Assembly: GCF_000378105.1 (NCBI RefSeq)
Contig: NZ_KB899250.1
Span: forward strand, 62,001 to 126,000
DNA length: 64,000 bases
From: Rubritalea marina DSM 17716
GTDB lineage: Bacteria > Verrucomicrobiota > Verrucomicrobiia > Verrucomicrobiales > Akkermansiaceae
Direction: 5' to 3'
The notes under the pieces are model-generated. The model was not told the DNA's origin, searched no databases, and worked only from the letters and a program-made list of their open reading frames with translations. Below, one piece after another: positions 35,455 through 44,892 of this stretch. Each line of letters starts with the position of its first letter. Position 1 is the first letter of the stretch. The position numbers and the translations under genes were made by a program.

Positions 35455-36306
35455 ATGGCAGGATTTTTTAAGAAGCTCATCAACAAAGTCACCAATCGCG
35501 CAGAAATCGATTGGGAAGAACTCGAAGCAGACCTCATCGGCGCCGACCTCGGAGCTCGCCTAACCATGCAAATCGTTGATGAACTTCAAGAAATGGGCCG
35601 AAAAGTTTCTGCTGAAGATATCGTCGCTGTCACCAAACAACACATTGCCGAAATCCTTCCAGACGATTTTGCTGCATTGACTCCGCGCAGTGACGGGCTC
35701 CCGCACATCATTCTCATGGTAGGTGTCAATGGCACCGGCAAGACCACCTCGACCGCCAAGCTAGCCAGCTCTCTCAAAAACCAAGGCCACTCCGTGATGG
35801 TAGCCGCTGCCGACACCTTCCGCGCAGCCGCCGTCGAGCAACTTGAAGTCTGGGCAGGGCGTCTCGAGATACCGATCGTCAAAGGCGCCCCAAATGCGGA
35901 TCCTTCCTCGGTCTGCTACAAGGCACACCAAGAAGCCATTCAGTCTGGCACCCAATTCCTCATCATCGATACCGCTGGCCGACTCCACACACGCCACAAC
36001 CTGATGGCGGAGCTCGAGAAGATCCAACGCACGATTGCCAAGCAAGACCCGAGTGCCCCCCACACCAAGATGATTGTGGTCGACGCCACCACCGGCGGCA
36101 ATGCCCTCAACCAAGCGCGCGAATTCAACAAAGCCATCGCACTCGACAGCCTAGTGGTCACCAAACTCGACGGCTCCGGTAAGGGAGGGATCGTCGTTTC
36201 CATCTACCAAGAACTCAAAATCGCTCCTCGCTACATTGGCATGGGCGAAGAAGCCCACCAATTCAAAGCCTTCCAAAGGCAAGAATTTGTGGAAGAAATC
36301 ATGTAG
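35455..36306 (+). CDS. ftsY: Signal recognition particle receptor FtsY
   Basis: 283 residues, NG domains only. GTPase motifs: G1 GVNGTGKTTSTAKLA, DTFRAAAVEQLEVWA, DTAGRLHTRHNLM, TKLDGSGKGG and RYIGMGEEAHQF. It receives ribosome-SRP complexes at the inner membrane. The acidic A domain of E. coli FtsY is absent; a short N-domain starts MAGFFKKLINKV, an amphipathic membrane-binding helix. The 149 bases between the repeat copy B and the ATG hold no gene. Confidence 0.96.
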   Translation: MAGFFKKLINKVTNRAEIDWEELEADLIGADLGARLTMQIVDELQEMGRKVSAEDIVAVTKQHIAEILPDDFAALTPRSDGLPHIILMVGVNGTGKTTSTAKLASSLKNQGHSVMVAAADTFRAAAVEQLEVWAGRLEIPIVKGAPNADPSSVCYKAHQEAIQSGTQFLIIDTAGRLHTRHNLMAELEKIQRTIAKQDPSAPHTKMIVVDATTGGNALNQAREFNKAIALDSLVVTKLDGSGKGGIVVSIYQELKIAPRYIGMGEEAHQFKAFQRQEFVEEIM

Positions 36307-36393
36307 GTGTCGCCTCCTACGTCACACAGCCAATCATGGCTAGACAAGGCCCGCCCTATAACTGGCCTGATCAAGTAATCACCACACCACTCC

Positions 36394-36600
36394 ATGCTCA
36401 TCCTCAAGGCCATCATTCTCGTACTTCTAGTGACTTGGACCCTCATCGGTGTGTGGATGGCCATCCGCTACACCACCCTCTTTGGACCACACCGTGACGA
36501 TCCAGCAGAGAGCGCAGGTGCCCGGAGCTTTGGAGTGGCTCACATGATTGCCGTCTGGGTATTTGGAGAAGCGCTGGGGATCTACTTCCTGTTTCAGTAA
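36394..36600 (+). CDS. Small two-helix membrane protein
   Basis: 68 residues: helix ILKAIILVLLVTWTLIGVWM, a polar turn GPHRDDPAESAGARS, and helix MIAVWVFGEALGIYFLF. No family recognised. It begins 87 bases after ftsY on the same strand and may be translated from the same message. Confidence 0.5.
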   Translation: MLILKAIILVLLVTWTLIGVWMAIRYTTLFGPHRDDPAESAGARSFGVAHMIAVWVFGEALGIYFLFQ

Positions 36601-36754
36601 CCCCGATACAAGCGATTGCGCTGCCGCAAAAATCCGGCCATCGCGTGCACCACTCACGCGTCGTTTTGTCATACGAGACTCGCCAAATCCACCGCGATTA
36701 CATCTCTTCGCGGAGGAATTACGCAGATGAACACCAGCAGACCACTGAGCACCC

Positions 36755-37699
36755 TCAGCGGAACATCAAGACAATCGGGATCGGCAACACAATTGCCAGA
36801 TCCGCAAGCACTCGCAGTGCCGACAGAGTGAACTTGTATCGCTTCCGATTGAGAAAATGTAACATCGCCGCTGAAGCCATCGCAACATAAGCCACGATCG
36901 CATCCACTTCCGTGTGATTCCAAGAGAGGATAAACACTGAGGCTGCAACCATCATAATGAGGCCCAATGACAGAGCCAATTCGCTCTCCTGCTTCACCTC
37001 CACATCGGTACTGCGACGGGCACGCTCCCAAAGGTCAATCGCATTGATATTCATCGTACAAAGCAAGGCGAAGAGCATCACTGCTGGTGAAAATAAGACA
37101 GTGCGCACCGTCAACACCACCACGAGGAAAAAATTAAACGCAGCCTGAATCACCCCGACGAGACTAAATCCCTCAGCCCCTAGAGGAGCAAGCGCGTCAT
37201 TGAGAACCAAGGGAAGTTGTTCAGAACTCACCACCACCGGAGCACAGACGCCAAAGGCAAAGGTCAAACCAGCAATCAAGTTCTTAAAATACGCCACCTC
37301 AGAGCGATCCACCTTCGCAGCAAAGCCAAAGAAAAGCACGAGTACCAAACCCGTAAAGCCAACCGTCAGCATATTCTGCGGCAGCACGAAAAAGGCGTAA
37401 TACAAGGAAGTGAAAAAGGCGACACCCACTGCGGGCACGAGCCACTTCCGGTTCCTCCAATGGAAGGCGTGGCGCGGTGAATCCTCGGCGTCGAGCAGGC
37501 TGGGATCACGCCGTACATCGAGGAGGCGATCCACGACATACACCCCCCAAACCGAAAACGCTAAGACACCATAAATCATGGTGTCTAGGTACTGCACTTT
37601 CTTACCGTGCGCCATCAGCCACATCCACACCAATGCTACGAAAGGCGCGTCTAGGCTGGTTAAGTTTGGGATCAGCCAAAGAGGAGAACGTTTCTTCAT
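36755..37699 (-). CDS. UbiA-like polytopic membrane protein
   Basis: 314 residues from ATG 37699 (AGGGG upstream). Eight or more helices; early segment LAFSVWGVYVVDRLLDVRRD has the DxxxD-like acid pattern (VVDRLLDVRRD) of UbiA-type prenyltransferases, but the classic NDxxDxxxD is incomplete, so it may have another substrate or be a distant relative. Last gene of the minus-strand series behind the iron-type ABC transporter and a His-rich lipoprotein. Function inferred weakly. Confidence 0.5.
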   Translation of the reverse strand: MKKRSPLWLIPNLTSLDAPFVALVWMWLMAHGKKVQYLDTMIYGVLAFSVWGVYVVDRLLDVRRDPSLLDAEDSPRHAFHWRNRKWLVPAVGVAFFTSLYYAFFVLPQNMLTVGFTGLVLVLFFGFAAKVDRSEVAYFKNLIAGLTFAFGVCAPVVVSSEQLPLVLNDALAPLGAEGFSLVGVIQAAFNFFLVVVLTVRTVLFSPAVMLFALLCTMNINAIDLWERARRSTDVEVKQESELALSLGLIMMVAASVFILSWNHTEVDAIVAYVAMASAAMLHFLNRKRYKFTLSALRVLADLAIVLPIPIVLMFR

Positions 37700-37726
37700 A
37701 ATACCCCTCTTGGCCACACTAAATCA

Positions 37727-37906
37727 TTAGTGTGCAGCTTCAGACTTGTGCCCATCCTTCTTGTCTTGGCCGTGATCGTCGCCATGACCGTGAGCGTCAT
37801 CTTTTGACTCAAAAATTTTCTTTGTGTCTTCCCAATCATGCTTTTCGCAGGAAGAAAAACCAATCAAAAGGCCAAGTGAGCTAACAATGAGTGTAAGTGC
37901 TTTCAT
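37727..37906 (-). CDS. Small His/Asp-rich lipoprotein
   Basis: 59 residues from ATG 37906. It begins MKALTLIVSSLGLLIGFSSC, a lipoprotein signal with Cys at 20, followed by EKHDWEDTKKIFESKDD and the metal-binding-like stretch AHGHGDDHGQDKKDGHKSE, ending AAH. Seven His with Asp in between could bind Zn, Cu, Fe or Ni. It lies 85 bases after the ABC permease gene and 27 before the UbiA-like gene, all on the minus strand. It could hand metal to, or shield, the neighbouring transporter, which is inference. Confidence 0.68.
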   Translation of the reverse strand: MKALTLIVSSLGLLIGFSSCEKHDWEDTKKIFESKDDAHGHGDDHGQDKKDGHKSEAAH

Positions 37907-37991
37907 TTCGGGAGAGACTCTTAACTAGCAATCTAGGAAAATCAAGCCTTCTGTGAATGATATCTAAGCAAGCTTCAGATCTGAATTTCAC

Positions 37992-39689
37992 CTAGAACCT
38001 GAATAGATTGCCACCCTTCTTACCCACCACCAGCAAGCCCCCAGAAATGGCCAAGGCAAGAAACAACATCGCCCAAACACCCAGAGCAGATGCAAGCTCG
38101 TGACCATTCCCCAGCGTGCTGAGCAAGGAGTAGATCGCCTTGGTAATCGGAAAATGCTCTGACTGCTGAGCCAGCATCAAGCTGTCCGAAACCTCGAGCA
38201 TCGCAAAGGCAAAGCTCAGCACCGCTCCAGCCAGTAGGCTAGATCCAATCAATGGGATAGAAATCTTTAGAAATGAGCGCGACGGAGTGACACCCAAAGA
38301 CAACGCAGCTTCTTCCAACTCGATATTACTTTGCTCCAATCCTCCCACAACCGCACGCACCACAAAAGGCAAACGGCGGATCGCGTATGCTAAAATTAAA
38401 ATCATCGCCGGGTTTCCTGATGCTGGCACCAAAAACCCAAAGAACCCTGAGCTCGCAGTGAGCGAGAGAAAGCCGAAAGCCAACACGATACCAGGAACTG
38501 CAAGCGGCAGCATCATCATCGCATCGAGAATACGACGTCCCCAAATCGTACTACGCACGATCACCCAAGCAATACCTACACCCAGAAGGACATCAAGGAA
38601 AGTCGCCCCCAAGGCATAAACCAAGCTATTGCGGATCGAACTAACCACCTGGGAATGACCAAGCCCTTCTCCATAGTGAGCAAGGGTGAAGCCGCTAGGC
38701 AGCACGGTGCCGTACCAGTCCTCAGACACGGAGAGGAAAAAGACCCCGAAATGCGGAATCGTCGCCACAATGAAAACCCCCAAAAAAGCCACAGAAACCA
38801 TCGCCCCATGTACCAAAGGCAATGGCCGAGCCATCGATTGAGATTTTGTTTTCGATGAATGACCTAGCTGACTGCGCCCCAAAATGACGCGCGAGCTAAA
38901 GTAAATCAGCACTGAGACCAAAAGCATCACAGCCACCAGAACATACGGGATAGGATTGCCTTGAAGGTCCTTGATCCCATCGTAGATCTGCACAGGCGTC
39001 ACCCGGGTATAATCAAAGACGAGAGGCACCCCGAGCTCGGTAAACGACCAAATAAATACGATCGCCGCACCCGCAAACACGCCCGGCATACACAATGGTA
39101 GCGTGATCTTTTTGAAGCGAGTCCATGGTGAAGCTCCCAGATTTTGCGCCGCTTGTTCCATCCTCGGGTCTAGACTTGAGAGCGAGCTTAGGATGTTCAT
39201 GTAGAGGATCGGATACAGGTGCAGGGCATTCATCAATACGATGCCCCAGAACTTGCTAGCGCCCAACCAGTCCACTGGATTGTCACCTGACACCAGGCCA
39301 ATCGTTGATAAAAGCGCGTTGAGAGAGCCCTCTGTCCCCAAAATGTGGCGAACCCCCACAGCACCAACAAAGGGCGGCAATACCAAGGGTGCCAAAACCA
39401 TCAGGGTCAGCCACCTCTTGCCTGGAAAAACCCAACGATGCGACATCACCGCCAAGGGCAAAGCCACCAAAAATGTCACTAATGTACTCGCCACCCCCAG
39501 CAGGAAGGCATTGCTCAGTCCCTCAAGGTAGATCGGATTACTCAGCACCGATAGGGTGCTGCCAATCGTGAACTCGCCGGACTCGGTGAAAAAGGCGCGT
39601 TCTAACACCCCAGCTACCGGCCAAAAGAAAAACACGCAGAAAAATGCCAGCGTGACGAGCGTGATGATGATCGCGTATTTCTTCGACAT
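37992..39689 (-). CDS. Fe3+-type ABC transporter permease (two-domain)
   Basis: 565 residues with about 12 helices in two homologous halves, as in FbpB/SfuB. Each half carries the EAA loop (EQAAQNLGASPWTRFKKITLPL and ELEEAALSLGVTPSRSFLKI, shown in short pieces of the whole). It is the membrane channel of the transporter whose binding protein (39692) and ATPase (41218) are encoded just before it on the minus strand. Start ATG 39689 follows the binding-protein stop by 2 bases, so translation is coupled. Substrate Fe3+ or another anion complex such as 2-aminoethylphosphonate cannot be told apart here. Confidence 0.88.
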   Translation of the reverse strand: MSKKYAIIITLVTLAFFCVFFFWPVAGVLERAFFTESGEFTIGSTLSVLSNPIYLEGLSNAFLLGVASTLVTFLVALPLAVMSHRWVFPGKRWLTLMVLAPLVLPPFVGAVGVRHILGTEGSLNALLSTIGLVSGDNPVDWLGASKFWGIVLMNALHLYPILYMNILSSLSSLDPRMEQAAQNLGASPWTRFKKITLPLCMPGVFAGAAIVFIWSFTELGVPLVFDYTRVTPVQIYDGIKDLQGNPIPYVLVAVMLLVSVLIYFSSRVILGRSQLGHSSKTKSQSMARPLPLVHGAMVSVAFLGVFIVATIPHFGVFFLSVSEDWYGTVLPSGFTLAHYGEGLGHSQVVSSIRNSLVYALGATFLDVLLGVGIAWVIVRSTIWGRRILDAMMMLPLAVPGIVLAFGFLSLTASSGFFGFLVPASGNPAMILILAYAIRRLPFVVRAVVGGLEQSNIELEEAALSLGVTPSRSFLKISIPLIGSSLLAGAVLSFAFAMLEVSDSLMLAQQSEHFPITKAIYSLLSTLGNGHELASALGVWAMLFLALAISGGLLVVGKKGGNLFRF

Positions 39690-39691
39690 TC

Positions 39692-41197
39692 CTATTTATA
39701 GCCCTCCGTGAGTCGTTGCGTTTCCACGTAGTTGCGTTTAAAGACACCTGATAAGCGCTTCATGATCAACGCAAATTCCCCGCGATTGCGCGATTCTAAG
39801 TCGCTACGAAACTCCCCACTCGCCTTGGTGTAGGACACGTAGGAAACATCTTGAAAATGGTTCAGCGCAAGATCCGGCATGTCCGCTTTGATCAAATCCG
39901 CCCAAGCAGCTCTGAGTTCATCATGCACGTCAATGCACATTCCCTTGAGCACCGCGCGCAAGACCCCAAACAGTGGCCCAGTCACCTCCGGCAGGTAGAC
40001 CAATTGCGCATCGTTGGCATACGCGTCCTGCAGATCAAAGGCAAAGCGCGAGCGGTGCGACGCACGGTATAGCTCAGGCCGTATCGGTAGGCGCCCCAGC
40101 GCACGATGACTTGGCCCTCCAAGGCTCCCAGATCGATACGCCCAAATCTTCTGCCCTGCCTCGCTGAGGAGGAACTCGACAAATCCTTGAGCAAGCTCAG
40201 GCTCAGCCGCATGCTTCATCACAGCAACTGCGTCGGCACTCATCGTCGTGCCCAAGGCCGGCGCAACCCAACGCAGACGACCCGGTTCGCCACCCTCCCC
40301 TCGTAGTTTTCGCTCGTAAGCGCGCCCATAGAAGTCGATGCACATGCCCGCTGCGGCATCTCCCTGCGCCACATCGTGGACGATCTTTGTGGCAGAATCG
40401 GTGAAGTAACGAGCATTGGCAGTGATGCGTTGGATCAAGCGCAATCCTGAGGCCCAGCCATCACGAATAGCGCGGTTGCGACGATCAGTCTCCGTCTCGC
40501 CAGTGGCGCGCTGCGTGCTGACCAAGTGCTCGGCAATTTTCTGCTGCATCATCATCTCAAACGCCTTAGTCACCGAGCCACTCTTCAGTGGGTCTGCCAT
40601 GGCTATAAGACCAAAATACTCTGGCTTTCCAAGGTCATCCCATGTGCGTGGTGCTTCTATCCCATGCTTGTCTAGCACATCAACATTGTAACAAATACCG
40701 AACTGGGAAAGACAGGCTCCCACCCAAACCCGCTCTGAGCTGTAGAAACGCTCACCCAGGTGAAACATCGGAATCCCCTGCTTGTCGTCAAACCACTCAG
40801 GGTGTTGCTCGAACACAGCAAGCTCCTCAAACAGGCCACGCTTCGCTAGCGACTCAAATAAATACTCACCACCACCAAAAAAAACATCCAAGCCCAGCGG
40901 CTTCTGCTTGCGCTCCGAGGCCTCCAATGACGATTCAACCACCTTAAGAATCTCCGCCGTCCCACCTGGAGTGCGCCAGTCAATGTAGACCTTCTCGCCA
41001 GTACGCTTTTCCCAGTATGATTGGAATGCCGTGGTGAACTCATTGCGGATCGTTTCATTGTGCGGCGATATGATCACCAAAGAGCGATCACTGGCACGAC
41101 GACTCAGGTGCTCCGACTGCTTGAATATCAATGGAAGCACGGCCACCACAATCAGGGCCGCCACAAAAATCACTCGCTTTTTCCAATAGCTATTCAC
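39692..41197 (-). CDS. Extracellular solute-binding protein of the Fe3+-type ABC transporter
   Basis: 501 residues, longer than usual (about 330-350). An N-terminal helix (KKRVIFVAALIVVAVLPLIF) works as a membrane anchor. The binding-protein fold is seen in SLVIISPHNETIRNEFTTAF, VDWRTPGGTAEILKVVESS-type segments, GICYNVDVL, PRTWDDLGKPEYFGLIAMAD and DAVAVMKHAAEPELAQGFVEF (each shown in part). The C-terminal 150 residues form an extra region with many basic residues. Belongs to family 1 iron/polyamine/phosphonate-type binding proteins. Coupled with the permease gene downstream. Confidence 0.83.
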   Translation of the reverse strand: MNSYWKKRVIFVAALIVVAVLPLIFKQSEHLSRRASDRSLVIISPHNETIRNEFTTAFQSYWEKRTGEKVYIDWRTPGGTAEILKVVESSLEASERKQKPLGLDVFFGGGEYLFESLAKRGLFEELAVFEQHPEWFDDKQGIPMFHLGERFYSSERVWVGACLSQFGICYNVDVLDKHGIEAPRTWDDLGKPEYFGLIAMADPLKSGSVTKAFEMMMQQKIAEHLVSTQRATGETETDRRNRAIRDGWASGLRLIQRITANARYFTDSATKIVHDVAQGDAAAGMCIDFYGRAYERKLRGEGGEPGRLRWVAPALGTTMSADAVAVMKHAAEPELAQGFVEFLLSEAGQKIWAYRSGSLGGPSHRALGRLPIRPELYRASHRSRFAFDLQDAYANDAQLVYLPEVTGPLFGVLRAVLKGMCIDVHDELRAAWADLIKADMPDLALNHFQDVSYVSYTKASGEFRSDLESRNRGEFALIMKRLSGVFKRNYVETQRLTEGYK

Positions 41198-41217
41198 TTC
41201 TCCTTTTTCTTAGCGCA

Positions 41218-42309
41218 TTAAGGCTGCAGCATCACCACATCATTCGAGCGCGCGGTCAGCTTCACCTGTTGCCCCGCAGGACGTAACGCGAGTGGGTTCA
41301 GCTCCGAGACCTGCACGTAAATGCCGTGGTCACTGAGCACCAAATATTGAATCGTCGGTCCTTGATAGACACTATCGATTATCTTGCCCGTCACCTGGTT
41401 CAGCACATCGCCAGAATCGTCAAAACGATAAGCCTCGGGGCGAATCGCCACCATCACCATATCTCCAGCCTCAGGCCTCCAATCATCAACAGTCACCTGA
41501 CCTTGGAAAATCTCTCCCACCATCGAAACCACACGCACGCTGTAGCCGCGGTGATCATCAAACACCACAGTATCTACCTGCGCGTTGATCGTATTCACCT
41601 CTCCAATAAAATCAGCCACGAACTTGTTGCTCGGATGACGGTAAATATCACGCGGTGTTCCCACTTGCTCGATCATGCCATCGCGCATCACGGCCACTTT
41701 GTCTGCCACTGAAAGCGCCTCCTCTTGATCGTGAGTCACGTAAACTGCCGTGAGGCCGAATTCTTTTACTATCCGACGAATCTCCGTACGCATTTCTAAA
41801 CGTAACTGAGTATCCAAGTTAGACAGCGGCTCATCCAACAAGAGGCACTTCGGGCGAACCACCAAAGCCCTAGCCAATGCCACGCGCTGTTGCTGCCCAC
41901 CTGAAAGCTCATCAATGCGGCGATCTTCGTAGCCATCGAGCTGCACTCCCTTGAGCGCCTCGAGTGTGCGATCCACCAGCTCATCACCGCGAACCCCACG
42001 TTCCTCAAGCCCAAAAGCCACATTATCTCCCACGGACATGTGCGGCCACAGGGCGTAGGACTGAAATACCATCGCAGCCTCACGCTTGTGCGTCGGGACT
42101 TTGGTCACATCCTTATCACCGAATAAAATGGTGCCAGTGTCGAGATCTTCAAGACCTGCTATCGCACGCAACAAGGTGGTCTTACCACAGCCGCTGCTGC
42201 CTAGCAGAAAGAACAGCTCACCTTCTTCGACCTTGAGGTCCAGAGTATCCAGAGCCTTGGTGCCGTTGCTGTAGGTCTTACTGAGGGACTGAATGGTGAT
42301 GGATGACAT
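41218..42309 (-). CDS. ABC transporter ATP-binding protein (FbpC/PotA type)
   Basis: 363 residues. Walker A GSSGCGKTT, signature LSGGQQQRVALARAL, Walker B LLLDEPLSNLDTQL, switch YVTHDQEEALS, and a C-terminal TOBE region from about 240 (INAQVDTVVFDDHRG). Energises the transporter encoded by the next two minus-strand genes; 20 bases separate it from the binding-protein gene. First ABC gene of the operon, 11 bases after the dCMP deaminase stop, so that gene may lead the transcript. Confidence 0.92.
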   Translation of the reverse strand: MSSITIQSLSKTYSNGTKALDTLDLKVEEGELFFLLGSSGCGKTTLLRAIAGLEDLDTGTILFGDKDVTKVPTHKREAAMVFQSYALWPHMSVGDNVAFGLEERGVRGDELVDRTLEALKGVQLDGYEDRRIDELSGGQQQRVALARALVVRPKCLLLDEPLSNLDTQLRLEMRTEIRRIVKEFGLTAVYVTHDQEEALSVADKVAVMRDGMIEQVGTPRDIYRHPSNKFVADFIGEVNTINAQVDTVVFDDHRGYSVRVVSMVGEIFQGQVTVDDWRPEAGDMVMVAIRPEAYRFDDSGDVLNQVTGKIIDSVYQGPTIQYLVLSDHGIYVQVSELNPLALRPAGQQVKLTARSNDVVMLQP

Positions 42310-42320
42310 TGCCGTAGATC

Positions 42321-42767
42321 TTAGTGTTCGTCTTGCTCAAGATTGAGAGGGTAGTCGGTCACTTGCTCAAGTGTAATCCCGTAAATTTTAGCGATTTCCG
42401 GAGCATCAGACTTCTTGTACACCTCGCGGTAGTAGATCTCTTTCACTCCATACGCACACAGCGTCTGCATGCACGCAGTGCAGGGCATCGTCGTCGTTGC
42501 GATCACCTTGGCCTCACCGCGTTTGAACAAACTGCAGAGATTCACCTCAGCATGCAACATGAACTTCTGGCGACTATCGCGGTCGTCCCAAAACCCGTTC
42601 GGCGCGTCAAATCCTGGGGCCAGCCCATTGTATGCAGTGCCAATCACACGGTTGTCATAATCCAAGGCAGCAGCACCGACCTTGCGGAACGGGTCCTCAC
42701 TGCGCAGACTCGCCACATGAGCCAGTGCCATTGCGTATTGCGGAATTGATAAACGCTCAGATGCCAT
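42321..42767 (-). CDS. dCMP/cytidine deaminase family protein
   Basis: 148 residues. Zinc site: HAEVN (residue 74-78) and PCTACMQTLC (PCxxC). FRKVGAAALDYDNRVIGTAYN is typical of ComEB/deoxycytidylate deaminases, which make dUMP from dCMP. Length matches. It lies just upstream of the ABC ATPase gene on the same strand, though no functional link is obvious. Confidence 0.88.
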   Translation of the reverse strand: MASERLSIPQYAMALAHVASLRSEDPFRKVGAAALDYDNRVIGTAYNGLAPGFDAPNGFWDDRDSRQKFMLHAEVNLCSLFKRGEAKVIATTTMPCTACMQTLCAYGVKEIYYREVYKKSDAPEIAKIYGITLEQVTDYPLNLEQDEH

Positions 42768-42963
42768 AGCACGAATTCAACACGCCGAGCTCCTATTGCT
42801 CAATACTTTTATCAGATTTCTCTAGCTTCTCTAACAACGTAATTCCTTCGATCAAGCACCAGAACTCCAGCAGCACGATCACGCCCAATCACGTAGACCA
42901 GAACTTGGCGAAATTAAGATTGAGTTTTTCCTCACCCGATCCAGCATCGGGCAGCAAAGCAGC

Positions 42964-44133
42964 ATGAACTCACCATCACAGGACCACCATGGCGCGTGGT
43001 CAAGATTGCTCGCGCAATTCCAGCGCCACCCTAGCTCCGGCCGCTACATGCCGGAGATCGATGGCCTGCGCTTCGTTGCGATCATGGCCGTTCTCCTCTA
43101 CCACGCACACATCTTTTACTTTGCCGCTCCTATCCCCCAGACCATCGAATCGCCCCCGAGCTTCCAATGGCTCAACTTTGCCATCGGCCACGGCTGGTTT
43201 GGAGTTCAAGTCTTCTTCGTCATCAGCGGCTTCGTACTTGCGCTCCCCTTCGTCAAGCACCACTGCAAAGGCGGCCGTAGCGTCGATCTGAAAAACTATT
43301 ACACACGTCGCGTCGTGCGCATTGGTGTCCCTTACTACATCGCGCTCACGCTCGGCCTAATCACCACAGTCATTGGTGGCATGCCGCTTGCCGAGGGGCT
43401 CCAACGCTTCCTTGCAGGCCTACTCTACAGCCATGGCATTCTCCATAACGGAGCCCTCAACCCGATCCTCTTTGTTTCATGGACACTCGAGATCGAGGTG
43501 CAGTTTTACCTTCTAGCACCTCTCCTCTGTAAGGTCTTCCTGATCCGACAGCAAGCCCTGCGCCTCATCGTCCTGTGCCTCGCAATCTTCGGTATTCAGC
43601 AGCTCAGTGGCCACCTCAACACGCTACATCCATCCCCACTGTGGTCGCATTCAATCATCGGCCAAATGCAGTTTTTTCTAGCTGGCATTCTGCTAGGTGA
43701 CCTCTACATCAACCAATGGAGAGACAGGGAAAATGCGAGGCTATCACGCTTCTTCGCCGACCTCCTTGGCATCGCCGCCTGGCTCTTCATCCCCTTCGCT
43801 CTCAACATCACTGGCTCACACCAATGGCTTGCTTATTTGCTGCTACTGGCCTTCAGCTGTGTGCTGAGAGGCCAGTGGCTGAAGCGCCTCCTCTCCCTGC
43901 CCCTAGTTTCCAGCATTGGAGGCATGTGCTACTCGATCTACCTCTTCCACGGCTATGTCTTGTACATGAGCTTCTATAAAGTTCTCAACCCCGCTTTCGC
44001 TATCGAAAAAGGCAATTGGCCAGTGAACCTCATCCCGATGTCTCTCAGCGTCATCATCTGCCTTATCGTCTGCAGCCTAGCCTACAAATGGATCGAGAAA
44101 CCCACCATGAATTGGGGGAAGAAGCGCCCCTAA
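42964..44133 (+). CDS. Acyltransferase 3 family membrane protein
   Basis: 389 residues, about ten helices. Family start: RYMPEIDGLRFVAIMAVLLYHAHIFY, with the catalytic His in LYHAH; then GVQVFFVISGFVLALPF, NYYTRRVVRIGVPYYIALTL and SWTLEIEVQFYLLAPLL (each within the family consensus). Transfers acetyl or other acyl groups to carbohydrate at the membrane, for example in O-antigen or exopolysaccharide. It lacks an adjacent glycan cluster, so the target is unknown. Confidence 0.9.
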   Translation: MNSPSQDHHGAWSRLLAQFQRHPSSGRYMPEIDGLRFVAIMAVLLYHAHIFYFAAPIPQTIESPPSFQWLNFAIGHGWFGVQVFFVISGFVLALPFVKHHCKGGRSVDLKNYYTRRVVRIGVPYYIALTLGLITTVIGGMPLAEGLQRFLAGLLYSHGILHNGALNPILFVSWTLEIEVQFYLLAPLLCKVFLIRQQALRLIVLCLAIFGIQQLSGHLNTLHPSPLWSHSIIGQMQFFLAGILLGDLYINQWRDRENARLSRFFADLLGIAAWLFIPFALNITGSHQWLAYLLLLAFSCVLRGQWLKRLLSLPLVSSIGGMCYSIYLFHGYVLYMSFYKVLNPAFAIEKGNWPVNLIPMSLSVIICLIVCSLAYKWIEKPTMNWGKKRP

Positions 44134-44151
44134 CAAAGGATAGAGCAACCC

Positions 44152-44892
44152 TCAGTCGTTTCTACGCAGCAGGAAAATATCCACAGATACTGTCTGGGCT
44201 GCGAGCGCCGAGACCGGTGCCACCGTTGGGGCATCGAAGCCACACAGTGGAAAGAGTCGGGTAGAGTATTGTTTCGCTACTAGCTCCTGATATTCATAGG
44301 GTGGATGGTGGACTTGACCGCTGTAGATTGTGCCACATTTATCGCTGAATAGACGGTAACGTTCTAATAGAAAGAACTCCAAACTTCCCGGCTCTGCGGT
44401 CATCGTATGGCTCAGTCTACTTGGGTAGCGAAAGGTCTGCGTCGTATCATCGCCCCGGCGTTGCGATTGGTAGATCACTTCACCATCCTTGGTTTCCGCA
44501 GACATCTTGGCATGATTATAAGGTAGGTGAAACAGCGTCCTTGCCAGCTTCACAGCCAGTGATTGGTTGCAGTCGAGCGTGTAAAACCATACACCGGGTC
44601 GACCTTGAGCATCGTGCACATAGGTCCGTAAATTGAGCTCTAAAAACCATGAAATACCCGGGACACAAGGACTAAACCGCGGGCGAACTTTGTTCATAGA
44701 AAATGGAACCACACCAAGGTAGGCGCGCCCATCATGGCGGTCGACAAAGAGACCATCCGGCAGAGTACTTTGGATTAGCTGAGGATCAAACTCCCAGTGC
44801 AGGAACAAGAGCTTGGCCCAATCTTGTCGCATGACCACTGGTGCGGTAGGACGCTGGCGCTCCTCTAATCTCTTTTCTAGATCTACCATCAT
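44152..44892 (-). CDS. DUF2071 family protein
   Basis: 246 residues. The YqjF/DUF2071 pattern is clear: VVMRQDWAKLLFLHWEFDP, LPDGLFVDRHDGRAYLGVVPF, RPRFSPCVPGISWFLELNLR and GVWFYTLDCNQSLAVKLAR (in parts). Function unknown. Start ATG 44892 overlaps the flavin reductase stop by 4 bases (ATGA-type coupling), suggesting a redox-related partnership. Confidence 0.83.
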   Translation of the reverse strand: MMVDLEKRLEERQRPTAPVVMRQDWAKLLFLHWEFDPQLIQSTLPDGLFVDRHDGRAYLGVVPFSMNKVRPRFSPCVPGISWFLELNLRTYVHDAQGRPGVWFYTLDCNQSLAVKLARTLFHLPYNHAKMSAETKDGEVIYQSQRRGDDTTQTFRYPSRLSHTMTAEPGSLEFFLLERYRLFSDKCGTIYSGQVHHPPYEYQELVAKQYSTRLFPLCGFDAPTVAPVSALAAQTVSVDIFLLRRND

